From assembly GCA_008086245.1 (NCBI GenBank), contig VSIX01000035.1, forward strand, positions 1 to 51,421: a DNA stretch of 51,421 nucleotides, in the 5' to 3' direction. The stretch's first letter is position 1. Each line of letters begins with the position of its first letter. Below the pieces are notes generated by a model, which did no database searches, was not told the DNA's origin, and saw only the letters and a program-made list of their open reading frames with translations. Below, piece by piece: positions 14,193 through 23,100 of this stretch. The translations under genes and the position numbers were made by a program. This DNA comes from Candidatus Mcinerneyibacterium aminivorans (GTDB taxonomy: Bacteria; Macinerneyibacteriota; Macinerneyibacteria; Macinerneyibacteriales; Macinerneyibacteriaceae).

Positions 14193-14813
14193 ATGAACAA
14201 TTCTTTATATACTATAAAAAATATAAATAATCACCAGTTTGAAATAAATAAATCAATTTTTATCGGGCGTTCCTTTAAAATACATTCTAAAAAAGAAGCC
14301 AATTCAAGAATTAAAGAAATCAATGAGGAATATAATGATGCCACACATAATTGCTGGGCTTTTATTCAGGGTATAAAAAAAAGAAGTGAAAAATATGAAG
14401 ATGATGGCGAACCCAGCGGTACAGCTGGTAAACCTATATTGAATGTACTTAAAAAAAATAAATTAACAAACACATTGATTGTTGTAACCAGATATTATGG
14501 AGGTATTAAATTGGGAGGAGGAGGCCTGATAAGAGCTTATTCAAAATCAGCTCAGGAAGTTATAAATAAATCTGAGATAAAAAAAATAGTCAAAAATTCA
14601 AAATATAAAATTATTGTTCCATATGATGCTTTTGATAAATTGGAGAATTATATTTCAAATAATAATATTTATATATTAAAGAAAGAATTTGAAAAAGATA
14701 TTTATCTAACTATTTTGATACCGGAAGAAAGTACAAATGAATTTTTAATGTATTACAAAAATCTGGTTCGAAATAAATATCAACCAAAATATATTAAATC
14801 AGTATATATATAA
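14193..14813 (+). CDS. yigZ: YigZ/IMPACT family protein
   Basis: The 206-residue protein has the UPF0029 signature DGEPSGTAGKPIL and VTRYYGGIKLGGGGLIRAYS, with the preceding THNCWAFIQG, and a C-terminal ferredoxin-like domain. Bacterial YigZ/YvyE is related to eukaryotic IMPACT; its biochemical role is not settled. It is the only plus-strand protein gene recognised in the window. The start has no Shine-Dalgarno sequence and sits at the predicted +1, so translation is probably leaderless. Its stop is six bases from the stop of the convergent O-antigen-ligase-like gene. Confidence 0.9.
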   Translation: MNNSLYTIKNINNHQFEINKSIFIGRSFKIHSKKEANSRIKEINEEYNDATHNCWAFIQGIKKRSEKYEDDGEPSGTAGKPILNVLKKNKLTNTLIVVTRYYGGIKLGGGGLIRAYSKSAQEVINKSEIKKIVKNSKYKIIVPYDAFDKLENYISNNNIYILKKEFEKDIYLTILIPEESTNEFLMYYKNLVRNKYQPKYIKSVYI

Positions 14814-14819
14814 ATTTAT

Positions 14820-16598
14820 CTATTCCTGCATTAATCTTTTCTCGTACTGATTTAAATTATATTTTCCTCTATTATTATATATTGATTTTATTTTATTAAT
14901 AATGTTTTTATACCTTTCTTTTTTGTCTTTATCTTCTTCAATTTCATATAATATTTTATATGCACGCAAAAAGTATGGTTCTATCTCAATAGCTTTTTCT
15001 GCTAATTTTTTAACTTCATTGTAATCTTTTTTTATATAATAAAAATATAATTTTTTATAGTAATAAAAAGGATTTTTGGGGTTGAGATTTATAGCCATAT
15101 TTATATTTTTTACCCCTCTTTCCCAAATTTCATTTTTTATTTTTCCAAATTTATCAGATCTTAGAATTTTAAGACAGTAAAAAGTATAGATATCATAAAC
15201 TTCAGAATTGAATCTATCATATTTTTTTAATCTGGTAGAAATTTTTTCAATTTCATAGAATCTTTCTTCCCAGGATATTCCAATTAGATCGTTTTTGGGT
15301 AGATTGATTAGGAATTTTATATAAATGTTTTGGTAATAAGGGTCATATTTGGTAAATTCTGCTGATTGTTTATAATAATTATAAGCTTTTTTATAGTTTT
15401 TTGAGTTAAAAGCTTTGTTGCCAAAATCAATGTATATGTATGATAAAAGCTTAAATGAAAAAATAGATATAATTATGAAAAAAACAATTAGTTTAAATTC
15501 CCTTTTAATACTTATTCGTTGACTAAATTTTAATTTATTAAAGGATAATAGAATTAAAAATAAAAGAATTAATGAAAATGATTTTTCCAAATTGTTAAAT
15601 AAAAAGGAAGTAAAATATATCAACAGCGGAAATTTTATATATGAATATTTAAAATATTTGTAAAAAATAAATAAAATCAATAAAAATCCAAATAACCCCA
15701 TTTCAATTAATACTTCAAGAAACAAATTATGAGACATGCGGGGGGATTTAGAATAATTTGAAAATTTTCTTTTTTCTCCGGTATAATAGGTTTTAATTTT
15801 ATCTTCAACTGTTTTTATTCCTGTACCTAAAATTGGTTTTTTTTGAAAAAGATTAATTCCAGCATTGTAAAATTTTAATCTTTTAAAGGTAATGCTCTTG
15901 CCCCTTTGGGTAAATCTTAGTACTGGAATAAGAAGTACTAATACTGTCAATATCGCAAATATCAGTTTAAGTTTATTGCTAAATATTTTTCTGTAAAATA
16001 TTGAATAGATTGCAAATAGTACAAACAGCACAATAGTAGTTCTTGAAAGGGTTAAAATTGATCCTAAAATCAAAAGTAAAGAAACTGGAATTTTTAGTAT
16101 TTTATAATTATCTAAAACATTTCTTTCATAAATTAAAAAATAAAGGCCAACAAATAGCCATATAACCACCCAATTGGGATTAACAAATGTGGAAGGAGAA
16201 CGGAATTTATTCAATACAAGGCTCTGATAAAATACAATTATACCGTGTAATATGGATGATAAAATCAATAAGTTAGAAAAGAAATACTTATCAAAATTTA
16301 AATTTTTAATTAAAATAAAAATAAAATAAAGGATAATGAAGTTATATAAATCCGAATTATAATTTTTTATAATAATATTGTAAACTGAAACAAATAATAG
16401 GAAAAAATATAAAATCCAGTCATATTTTTTAATTTTAATTGTATCCTTGAAAATAAATATAAAGAAGAAAAAAACTATTATAAAATATTTTATATATAAA
16501 TTTTCCCCACCCAAAAGAAATGAGGATACGAAAATTAATATTAGAGCTATTTTATTTAAATTGAGTGTTTTAATTTTATTTTTTATCAATTCTAACAT
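14820..16598 (-). CDS. O-antigen-ligase-like membrane protein with C-terminal TPR region
   Basis: The 592-residue protein has about 11-12 hydrophobic helices in residues 1-390 and the Wzy_C/WaaL landmarks: TFVNPNWVV, TLSRTTIV, PILGTGIKT and MSHNLFLEVLIEMGLFGFLL, with the periplasmic-loop His. Residues 400-590 are soluble with tetratricopeptide-like helices (NKAFNSKNYKKAYNYYKQSA, MAINLNPKNPF, AEKAIEIEP). Family members transfer lipid-linked glycans to lipid A or to proteins, or polymerise O-units; with pilMNOPQ directly upstream a pilin-glycosylating (PglL-like) role is possible. The start overlaps the upstream ligase-like gene by 23 bases. Confidence 0.8.
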   Translation of the reverse strand: MLELIKNKIKTLNLNKIALILIFVSSFLLGGENLYIKYFIIVFFFFIFIFKDTIKIKKYDWILYFFLLFVSVYNIIIKNYNSDLYNFIILYFIFILIKNLNFDKYFFSNLLILSSILHGIIVFYQSLVLNKFRSPSTFVNPNWVVIWLFVGLYFLIYERNVLDNYKILKIPVSLLLILGSILTLSRTTIVLFVLFAIYSIFYRKIFSNKLKLIFAILTVLVLLIPVLRFTQRGKSITFKRLKFYNAGINLFQKKPILGTGIKTVEDKIKTYYTGEKRKFSNYSKSPRMSHNLFLEVLIEMGLFGFLLILFIFYKYFKYSYIKFPLLIYFTSFLFNNLEKSFSLILLFLILLSFNKLKFSQRISIKREFKLIVFFIIISIFSFKLLSYIYIDFGNKAFNSKNYKKAYNYYKQSAEFTKYDPYYQNIYIKFLINLPKNDLIGISWEERFYEIEKISTRLKKYDRFNSEVYDIYTFYCLKILRSDKFGKIKNEIWERGVKNINMAINLNPKNPFYYYKKLYFYYIKKDYNEVKKLAEKAIEIEPYFLRAYKILYEIEEDKDKKERYKNIINKIKSIYNNRGKYNLNQYEKRLMQE

Positions 16599-17910
16599 TA
16601 TCTTTATCCATTCTAAAATAATAATTTAATTCATATATGTTTAGATAATAGGAATAATAATTTTCATTTTTTTTATTTCTATTAACTCTATCCTGTAAAT
16701 TTTTTACATAGAATCTATCTGGAGTATAAAATACCATAATGCTCAGTATTAAATAGACAAAAATCAAAACCGCCGTAGAATATGTTTTTAGCTTAGTAAC
16801 AACTGGTTTATTTCTATAGTCTGTATTTATTGATATCAAAATCCAATATAATACGGCTACAGACGGTATATAAAACATCATATCTGTTGCAAAATAGATA
16901 AATAACACAATTAATAATATAAAATGATGGGATTTTCGGTTTTTATATAAATTTTTTACTAAGAAATACAAGAATAGAATTCCTAAAATTCCCAGATCAG
17001 TTAATGACTGAAGTATAAGGCTATGGGCATTGTGAATGATATTTGCCTGTTTATATTTATATACTGGGTAAAAAATATCAAAATTATTTACTCCTACTCC
17101 TGTTAATGGATTATCCCAAAAAATATTTAATGCTGATTTATAATTAAAATAACGTAATGAAAAGGAACTCTTTATACTGCTTATTCCCCTTATATTTAGA
17201 AATATTAAAATTAATAAAATTATTCCTCCAAATGAATAATAGAATAACTTTTTATTGTTTTTATATAATATCGCTAAAGCTAAAATCATTAATAGTACAA
17301 AAGCAATAAAAGTCTTGGTTAATAGTATTGCGATTAAGTTAATTATTATTGCTGGTATATAATAATAATTCTTCTTTTTGTTAAACATATAAAATGATAA
17401 ATATGCCCCTACTAATGAAAAGAAAGCATAAATATTTGGTAGTGAGAATGTGCCCATTAATCTTTTAATTTGTATTAAATTTCTCTGGGCTTCATTAATC
17501 ATATTGGATTTTAATAGGTAAGGGTAAATGTAAAAATTTTGGTATAAAACATAAAGGAATAGGATAATTGAATAAATAATTAAAAAATTGTATAATCTTT
17601 CCTTATATTTATAATTATAAAAGATTATAAAAAGTGAAATATATAAAAAGAAAAAATAAAAATGATCAAAAGCTAAATACATATCTTTGACATATAGTAA
17701 GGATAAAAGAGGAATAATAAAAGCAATCAGCAATTCATATGGAAAATGTTTAATATTATTTAAAGAGATCCCTAAAAATATTAATATTAAAGGTAAAAAA
17801 ATATAAGAATGATTTTTAATAATAAAAATAGAATTAAAAACAATAGGTACACCAAAAAATGGAATTAAAAGATATATTTTATATTTTTCCAGAGTTTCTT
17901 TTATATTCAC
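16576..17910 (-). CDS. O-antigen ligase/polymerase-like membrane protein
   Basis: The 444-residue protein is almost entirely transmembrane (about 11-12 helices) with the Wzy_C loop features LMGTFSLPNIYAFF, NPLTGVGVNNFDIFYP and IIHNAHSLILQSLTDLGILG, including the conserved His. It is shorter than the next gene and lacks a TPR tail. The two tandem proteins share architecture but little obvious identity, so they may be a ligase and a polymerase. It follows pilQ by 65 bases, with a hairpin in the gap. Confidence 0.8.
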   Translation of the reverse strand: MNIKETLEKYKIYLLIPFFGVPIVFNSIFIIKNHSYIFLPLILIFLGISLNNIKHFPYELLIAFIIPLLSLLYVKDMYLAFDHFYFFFLYISLFIIFYNYKYKERLYNFLIIYSIILFLYVLYQNFYIYPYLLKSNMINEAQRNLIQIKRLMGTFSLPNIYAFFSLVGAYLSFYMFNKKKNYYYIPAIIINLIAILLTKTFIAFVLLMILALAILYKNNKKLFYYSFGGIILLILIFLNIRGISSIKSSFSLRYFNYKSALNIFWDNPLTGVGVNNFDIFYPVYKYKQANIIHNAHSLILQSLTDLGILGILFLYFLVKNLYKNRKSHHFILLIVLFIYFATDMMFYIPSVAVLYWILISINTDYRNKPVVTKLKTYSTAVLIFVYLILSIMVFYTPDRFYVKNLQDRVNRNKKNENYYSYYLNIYELNYYFRMDKDNVRIDKK

Positions 17911-17930
17911 TATTTGCCTTTATTCTAAAG

Positions 17931-17965
17931 TAGAAACTGGAAGAATTACTTTCTCCCAGTTTCTA
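17931..17965. terminator. Hairpin after pilQ
   Basis: TAGAAACTGG (17931-17940) and CCAGTTTCTA (17956-17965) form a perfect 10-bp stem with a 15-base loop that can pair further with a bulge. On the minus strand it begins 10 bases after the pilQ stop and is followed by CTTTAG, without a strong T-run. It may partly terminate or stabilise the pil transcript before the glycan genes. Confidence 0.5.
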
Positions 17966-17975
17966 TATGTAAATA

Positions 17976-20312
17976 TTAAGTTTCATTAGGTCTTATTATA
18001 TATGGAGTTACAAATATTAAAATTTCTTCGTTTGAGCTTTGTGATGTTGTGTTCTTAAATAAGTTTCCAATGATAGGAATATCCTTGAGAATAGGAACTC
18101 CAGCAGATCCACTTGATCTATCCCTTCTCATCAATCCACCAATAACAGCAGTTTTACCATCTTTTACAAGAAGTTTAGTTTCAGCTGTATTAGAAGAAAT
18201 TATCAGATCTGCTCCATTAGCAGGTTCTGCCAAACTACTAACCTCGGGACTTATATCCAGTATCACTTCATTAGAAGCATTTATAGTAGGCGTTACATCC
18301 AATTTAACTCCAATTTCCTGGAGTTGACTTACCGTGTTACCGCTTTCATCGAGCTGAGTTATTGGTATTTTTTGTCCAGCATTAAAATGTGCTGTTTCAT
18401 TATTTAGAACTGTAACCTTAGGACTGGCAAGAACTTCTGCACCACTTTCACTTACCATCATATTTAATTTTGCGTTTAAATTGAAAGTATCAAGCAATGA
18501 AGTAACTATCTGACCCGAATTAGATGATCCGGCAGGATTAACATTTATATCAGTTCCCCCCGAAACGGAATCATTGCTTAGATTAGATTCGAAATTAGAA
18601 CTGTTATTTAATTGCCAATTGATACCCAGAGATTGTTCCGCTGAATCAGAAATTCTTATGAATTTAGCTTTTATCATAACCTGAGGGGTTGGTTTATCTA
18701 AATAATTAATTAATTTCTCTGCATTATTTAAATTACTTGGTATATCAGTAATAATTATTGAGTTAGTTCTTTTATCCACTGTAATTTTAGCATCATTTGA
18801 TAAAGTACCCTCCACCGTTTTTGTTATATCACTTGGGTCTGCATATGATATAGGAATTATTCTAACTTCTTTCGGACCAGCATTTTTTAATTGTTGCTGT
18901 TCCTGTCGTGCCTGAACCTCTTCCTTTAATTCCTGTAATGTTGCTACTCTGATAATATTTTCATCTATCCTGTAAGCATATCCATTTGTTCTTAATATAA
19001 TATCAAGAGCCTTTTCCCAGGTAACATTATGCAAATCCACAGAAACCTTCCCGGAAACACTTTTGGACATAACTATATTATATCCGGCAACTTTAGCGAT
19101 TTCTGCAAGAAGCGAAGTAATATTTGCGTCCTGAACAGATATATCTTTTAATTTCAAGCCTTCTCTTTTAATATTTTCTTTAGATTCTGTTACAGGCTCA
19201 TCCATTGTTCCTTTGTCAGCAAAAGTTTTTTCTTCTTTATACTCCTGTATTTCCATTATTACATTTTGATCTTCTCTATAAATTTCATAACTAATGTTTT
19301 CTTTTAATACGATATCGGAAATCACATTGTTATCTTTTATTTTATTGTAAATTTCTACAACAGGGCCTTTTCTAACAGGAATATTAAATTCCTCTTTTTG
19401 GAGTTTAGCATCTTCAAATATCAATCTAATTTTATTTTCTTCCCCTATTTTTTCTTCTTTAAATCTTACCCAGTTGTCAATTTGGTATTCAAGGAAAACT
19501 TTCTTGTTTTTTTGTCTGCTTAAAATATTTGCAATAATAGCCTTTTTTTGAATTTTTTTACCAGTATCCAATATTACGCTTATACTATTTTTGGATTTAT
19601 CAATATCATACGGATAATCTTGGTCAAGATTGATAGTTACTGCGAGGTCTTTTTCATCAATATTTTTTACAATAACATCGTTTATTTCAGAATATTGTTC
19701 GGATTTAAATTGTCTTTTTTTAAGAAAAGATTGCGCATTTAATAGATTTAAAATTAAACCGTTGGTTTTTTCCTTAACAGTATAATTTAACCCACCTTCT
19801 ACTTCTAATTTAATCTCCAGTTTATTCCGTCCTATAGGCTTGATATTGACAACCTTGAGCTTTGACAATTCCTTTTTTAATTCTTTCGTAGATTCATCCT
19901 TTTTTTCGGAGATTTTATCTGAACTTTCCTGATAATCAGATGTAGTAAAATGTAAAACTAAATTTTCTCCTTTTTTCTCGGGAAAATATTTAACCCAATT
20001 CTTTAATTCAACTACAACCCTTGCCATGTCTTTATTAAATTGTGCGAATCTAACTTCTTTTATATCATTAGAATTCACACTAAACTTTTTAAAATTTTGT
20101 TTTGATCGGGTAGAAGGTAAATTTATTACCACTCTTTTGGGGTCATCAAGTTTAAATACCTGATATTTAAATTTCCCGGTAAAATTTAATTTTACATCAA
20201 CACCCCCATTAAATTTTTCATAATCTACAGAATTTAAAACAATTCCATAACTGTTAATTATAAAAAACCCCAGGATTGTTGTAAATAACAATATTTTTTT
20301 TAATTTATTCAT
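17976..20312 (-). CDS. pilQ: Type IV pilus secretin PilQ
   Basis: The 778-residue protein has a signal peptide (residues 1-23), tandem AMIN domains (about 25-125 and 150-250, perhaps a third to 360), a STN/N0 domain (LKLKDISVQDANITSLLAEI and ALDIILRTNGY, 395-465), an N1 secretin domain (VRIIPISYADPSDITKTVEG, 475-545) and the C-terminal secretin gate (EVLASPKVTVLNNETAHF to FVTPYIIRP). PilQ forms the outer-membrane channel through which the pilus passes, showing that the cell has an outer membrane. AMIN domains bind peptidoglycan. It overlaps the pilP stop by one base (TAATG) with GGAGG upstream. It is the last pil gene of the operon pilMNOPQ. Confidence 0.95.
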   Translation of the reverse strand: MNKLKKILLFTTILGFFIINSYGIVLNSVDYEKFNGGVDVKLNFTGKFKYQVFKLDDPKRVVINLPSTRSKQNFKKFSVNSNDIKEVRFAQFNKDMARVVVELKNWVKYFPEKKGENLVLHFTTSDYQESSDKISEKKDESTKELKKELSKLKVVNIKPIGRNKLEIKLEVEGGLNYTVKEKTNGLILNLLNAQSFLKKRQFKSEQYSEINDVIVKNIDEKDLAVTINLDQDYPYDIDKSKNSISVILDTGKKIQKKAIIANILSRQKNKKVFLEYQIDNWVRFKEEKIGEENKIRLIFEDAKLQKEEFNIPVRKGPVVEIYNKIKDNNVISDIVLKENISYEIYREDQNVIMEIQEYKEEKTFADKGTMDEPVTESKENIKREGLKLKDISVQDANITSLLAEIAKVAGYNIVMSKSVSGKVSVDLHNVTWEKALDIILRTNGYAYRIDENIIRVATLQELKEEVQARQEQQQLKNAGPKEVRIIPISYADPSDITKTVEGTLSNDAKITVDKRTNSIIITDIPSNLNNAEKLINYLDKPTPQVMIKAKFIRISDSAEQSLGINWQLNNSSNFESNLSNDSVSGGTDINVNPAGSSNSGQIVTSLLDTFNLNAKLNMMVSESGAEVLASPKVTVLNNETAHFNAGQKIPITQLDESGNTVSQLQEIGVKLDVTPTINASNEVILDISPEVSSLAEPANGADLIISSNTAETKLLVKDGKTAVIGGLMRRDRSSGSAGVPILKDIPIIGNLFKNTTSQSSNEEILIFVTPYIIRPNET

Positions 20313-20866
20313 TATTTTCCTCCTTTAGATTCAGTTTTTTCTAAAATAATTTTTTTAGAGGTCCCTCCAGCTTCCTTTTGTATTTTTTTTAGAATTACTC
20401 TATCTTTGGTAATTTCCTCCACAACTGCTCCACCAAAAGAATCACCTTTTTTCAATCTAAACCCCTTACCCGAACTATCTTCAATAAGTGCTATTTTTTC
20501 GCTTGTAAGTTCTATAATACCTTTATAGGAAAATCTGGAATAATTGAATTCAATTCCACCCTGTGCCGAAGTCTGGGGTTGATTAAGTTTTGATTTGGAG
20601 ATTGGTGATTCAAAGGGATCCCGTTTACCTAAACTTTTATAGTTAAATGTTTCTTTTATTTCCAGTGATTTTTCTTTTTTATTTTCATTATTATTTGATT
20701 TATCTGATATATTTTTTTGATTATTTTCTTTTTTTGAATATTGTTCTACTTTTTTTTGATTATTTGGAGTTTGCACTCCTGTTTCCTGGGAATTGCTGCC
20801 ATTTCCACCACAGGAATATAATAAAGAAATAAATATTATTATAAGTATATAATAAAGTTTTTTCAT
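20312..20866 (-). CDS. pilP: PilP-type pilus assembly lipoprotein
   Basis: The 184-residue protein begins with a lipoprotein signal ending in LLYSC (C19 lipid anchor), followed by a 70-residue Asn/Lys/Gln-rich linker and a PilP domain from about residue 80: GKRDPFESPI, YKGIIELTSEKIALIED, KGFRLKKGDSFGGAVVEEI. PilP binds PilNO in the inner membrane and links them to PilQ. AAAGGAG lies before the ATG. Its position between pilO and pilQ matches the canonical order. Confidence 0.88.
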   Translation of the reverse strand: MKKLYYILIIIFISLLYSCGGNGSNSQETGVQTPNNQKKVEQYSKKENNQKNISDKSNNNENKKEKSLEIKETFNYKSLGKRDPFESPISKSKLNQPQTSAQGGIEFNYSRFSYKGIIELTSEKIALIEDSSGKGFRLKKGDSFGGAVVEEITKDRVILKKIQKEAGGTSKKIILEKTESKGGK

Positions 20867-20878
20867 ATATAACTCCTT

Positions 20879-21445
20879 TTATTGAGTGCCTTTACTTACA
20901 TAGGAAATTAAATTTAAATTTACTGATATAGTGAAATTTTCTTCAGGATTATTTATGCCCGTTAACTTGATACTACCCACATTAACAATTCTGGGCAATT
21001 TGCTTAATGAAGATAAAAACCCTCCTAAATTATGATACGTTCCCTCCAGTTTTAAAGATATATCAAACTGTTTAAAATCATTTTTTGTTTGCAATTTCCC
21101 AAAATTTATTGAAGATAGAGATAAATTAGAATCTGCAGATAATTCACTAATGCTTTTTAATAATGTATGGAAACCTGCTTTTGAAGGTAAATAATCTTTA
21201 ATTATTTGTATTTCTTCTTTTTTGTTTTTAATCTCTTCTTTCTTTTTTGGTAATTGCTTTTTGATTTGTATCAGCTGTTTAACTTCCTGGTCTAATGCGT
21301 TTCTTTTATTCCTTAATTCTTCTATTTTTTCGCTTTGAGGGGAAATCATAAAATTGTACACAAGATATAACCCTATAATTAAAAATAAAATACCAGCGAT
21401 AATCTTCTGGGTTCTTGGATCATTTAAATTTACATCAAAAGCCAT
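20879..21445 (-). CDS. pilO: Pilus assembly protein PilO
   Basis: The 188-residue protein has a short cytoplasmic start with NDPRTQK, a single helix (residues 13-30), a coiled coil rich in Lys/Glu (38-80) and a ferredoxin-like periplasmic fold (SSINFGKLQTKNDFKQFDIS, LEGTYHNLGGFLSSLSKLPRIVNVGSI). The motif TYHNLGGFLSSLSKLPRIV is typical of PilO. PilO pairs with PilN. AGGGGGAATAT precedes the ATG. Confidence 0.9.
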   Translation of the reverse strand: MAFDVNLNDPRTQKIIAGILFLIIGLYLVYNFMISPQSEKIEELRNKRNALDQEVKQLIQIKKQLPKKKEEIKNKKEEIQIIKDYLPSKAGFHTLLKSISELSADSNLSLSSINFGKLQTKNDFKQFDISLKLEGTYHNLGGFLSSLSKLPRIVNVGSIKLTGINNPEENFTISVNLNLISYVSKGTQ

Positions 21446-21456
21446 ATATTCCCCCT

Positions 21457-22035
21457 TTATTTTTTAACCTGAGAAACCAAAGTAGCATCAATAGTAAAAT
21501 TTGAAATTTTAACAGGTTCACTGTTACCAGTAATTTCCTGGAAAGTTTCTTTCCTTTCATCCACTTTGTTAATTACAGGATCTTCTATATTTTTCTGTTG
21601 ATCTAGATTCTCAATAAATTTAGTAATATCACTATTATAAAGACATTTTCCCTTTAATGATAACGTATCTTGCTGAATTTGCATTTCATTAAGCCATAAA
21701 TTTTCTGGCACACTTTTTAAAAGCTGCTGCAGTATTTGAGCAACATATGTTTTTCCTTCTTCAAGACTTTTTAAAACATTTAATCTTTGATTGATAGATT
21801 TCAACTGCTTGTTAATACTATCATATTCTTTTTTAAATTTTACATATCTATTTTTTTCTCTTTCTAAATTGTCAATCTCAGAATTTAAAGAATTAATTTT
21901 GTTTAAATTTCTAAAATAGGTTAACCCCATTAATAGTAATATTGCTGCAACAATTATAACAGGCAATATTTTCTTTATAGGAATTCTTTGTCTGGTTTTT
22001 CTTTCCTCTTTCGGTAATAGATTAATTTCAATCAT
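21457..22035 (-). CDS. pilN: Pilus assembly protein PilN
   Basis: The 192-residue protein starts with the PilN signature MIEINLLPKEERK, which docks into PilM, followed by one membrane helix (about 25-42), a coiled coil (45-95) and a fimbrial-assembly ferredoxin-like domain (YVAQILQQLLKSVPENLWLN, LSLKGKCLYNSDITKFIENL). Gene order and length match. AGGGG is upstream of the ATG. Confidence 0.93.
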   Translation of the reverse strand: MIEINLLPKEERKTRQRIPIKKILPVIIVAAILLLMGLTYFRNLNKINSLNSEIDNLEREKNRYVKFKKEYDSINKQLKSINQRLNVLKSLEEGKTYVAQILQQLLKSVPENLWLNEMQIQQDTLSLKGKCLYNSDITKFIENLDQQKNIEDPVINKVDERKETFQEITGNSEPVKISNFTIDATLVSQVKK

Positions 22036-22040
22036 TTATA

Positions 22041-23048
22041 TTACCCCTTTCTCAAGGCTAATCCAGTTACTACACTCAAGGAAGGTCCTAATTCTTCCAT
22101 TTCACTTTGATATTCATCGGGTATATTTAAATATTCAACTGGATTGAAAAGCTCAATGTTCGAGATATCTAAATTTGACCTTAAGTAATCCAGCAACCCA
22201 GGAGTAAGTGATGCACCTCCTGTAATTATTCCTTTGTTTACCACAATAGGAGAATCAGCCTTTACATATCGCATTGATTTTTGAATTTCTGAAGCAATAT
22301 TCTGATTTATAGAATCAAAATACTGATGTATTTCTACATTATTTTTATTATTCTCCATTTTTGTTTCTTCAGCACTTTCATAATTCAATCCGAGATTTTT
22401 GGCTATCTCATTTGTATAGGCATTTCCTCCGTGGGGAAGTTCTCTTATAAATCTAGGTACACCATCAGCAACTATGCTCATACTTGTTTTTTCGGCGCCA
22501 ATATCAACTATAAATGCCGTATCTTCTATTGGACCAACTAATGTTTCATAGGCATTTTGAACAGAAGTAGCCGCAGTATCTACAACTACAGGCATTAATC
22601 CCAATCCTTTCAATAAATTTATTCGGGTATTAACAACATCTTTTTTGGCAGCAATTATTAATAATTCAGTCTGCCCCCCTTCTTCACTCAATACTTCATA
22701 ATCCGTATAAATATTATCTTTTTCGTAAGGTATATGATTGGGAAGTTCCCATTCTAATGTTTTTTTGACATCATCTTTACCAACGGCATTTATTTTAATA
22801 TTTTTGTACATAATATTTCTTCCTGCAACCGATATTGATAAATTTTTATTTTTAACATTTTCTTCATTATACACATTTCTTATTCGTTTTTCTATAAGAT
22901 TTGTATCCATTATATCGCCTTCAACTATACTTTCACGGGATAATTTTCCATATCCGAATTTTTTTACTTTAACATTTTTTCTGCCGACTTTTAAAGATAA
23001 AATTTTAATAGCATAAGAGCCGATATCTAAACCAACCAATCTTTTCAT
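22041..23048 (-). CDS. pilM: Pilus assembly ATPase-like protein PilM
   Basis: The 335-residue actin-like protein has LVGLDIGSYAIKILSL at the start, SISVAGRNIMYKNI, LEWELPNHIPYEKDNIYTDY, AFIVDIGAEKTSMSIV, RELPHGGNAYTNEIAKNL and GIITGGASLTPGLLDYL, the nucleotide-binding framework of PilM. It sits on the inner face of the inner membrane and binds the PilN tail. It begins the pil operon, behind a strong promoter and with AGGAGG before the ATG. PilB, PilC, PilT and pilins are not in the window. Confidence 0.94.
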   Translation of the reverse strand: MKRLVGLDIGSYAIKILSLKVGRKNVKVKKFGYGKLSRESIVEGDIMDTNLIEKRIRNVYNEENVKNKNLSISVAGRNIMYKNIKINAVGKDDVKKTLEWELPNHIPYEKDNIYTDYEVLSEEGGQTELLIIAAKKDVVNTRINLLKGLGLMPVVVDTAATSVQNAYETLVGPIEDTAFIVDIGAEKTSMSIVADGVPRFIRELPHGGNAYTNEIAKNLGLNYESAEETKMENNKNNVEIHQYFDSINQNIASEIQKSMRYVKADSPIVVNKGIITGGASLTPGLLDYLRSNLDISNIELFNPVEYLNIPDEYQSEMEELGPSLSVVTGLALRKG

Positions 23049-23072
23049 TATTCCTCCTATTTAAACATTATT

Positions 23073-23100
23073 ATTATAGCATAATACCTAATAAAGTCAA
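23073..23100 (-). promoter_or_regulatory. Promoter of pilMNOPQ
   Basis: The minus strand has TTGACT (23100-23095), 16 bases and TATAAT (23078-23073), with TG one base before the -10 (TGCTATAAT). The -35 lies over the last codon and stop of the upstream regulator gene. This is a sigma-70-type promoter, so the pil operon core does not itself need sigma-54. Confidence 0.75.

Noticed and set aside
23049-23100. Sigma-54 (-24/-12) promoter for the pil operon
   Set aside because: No GG-N10-GC arrangement was seen; the region has a good TTGACT-16-TGCTATAAT sigma-70 promoter instead.
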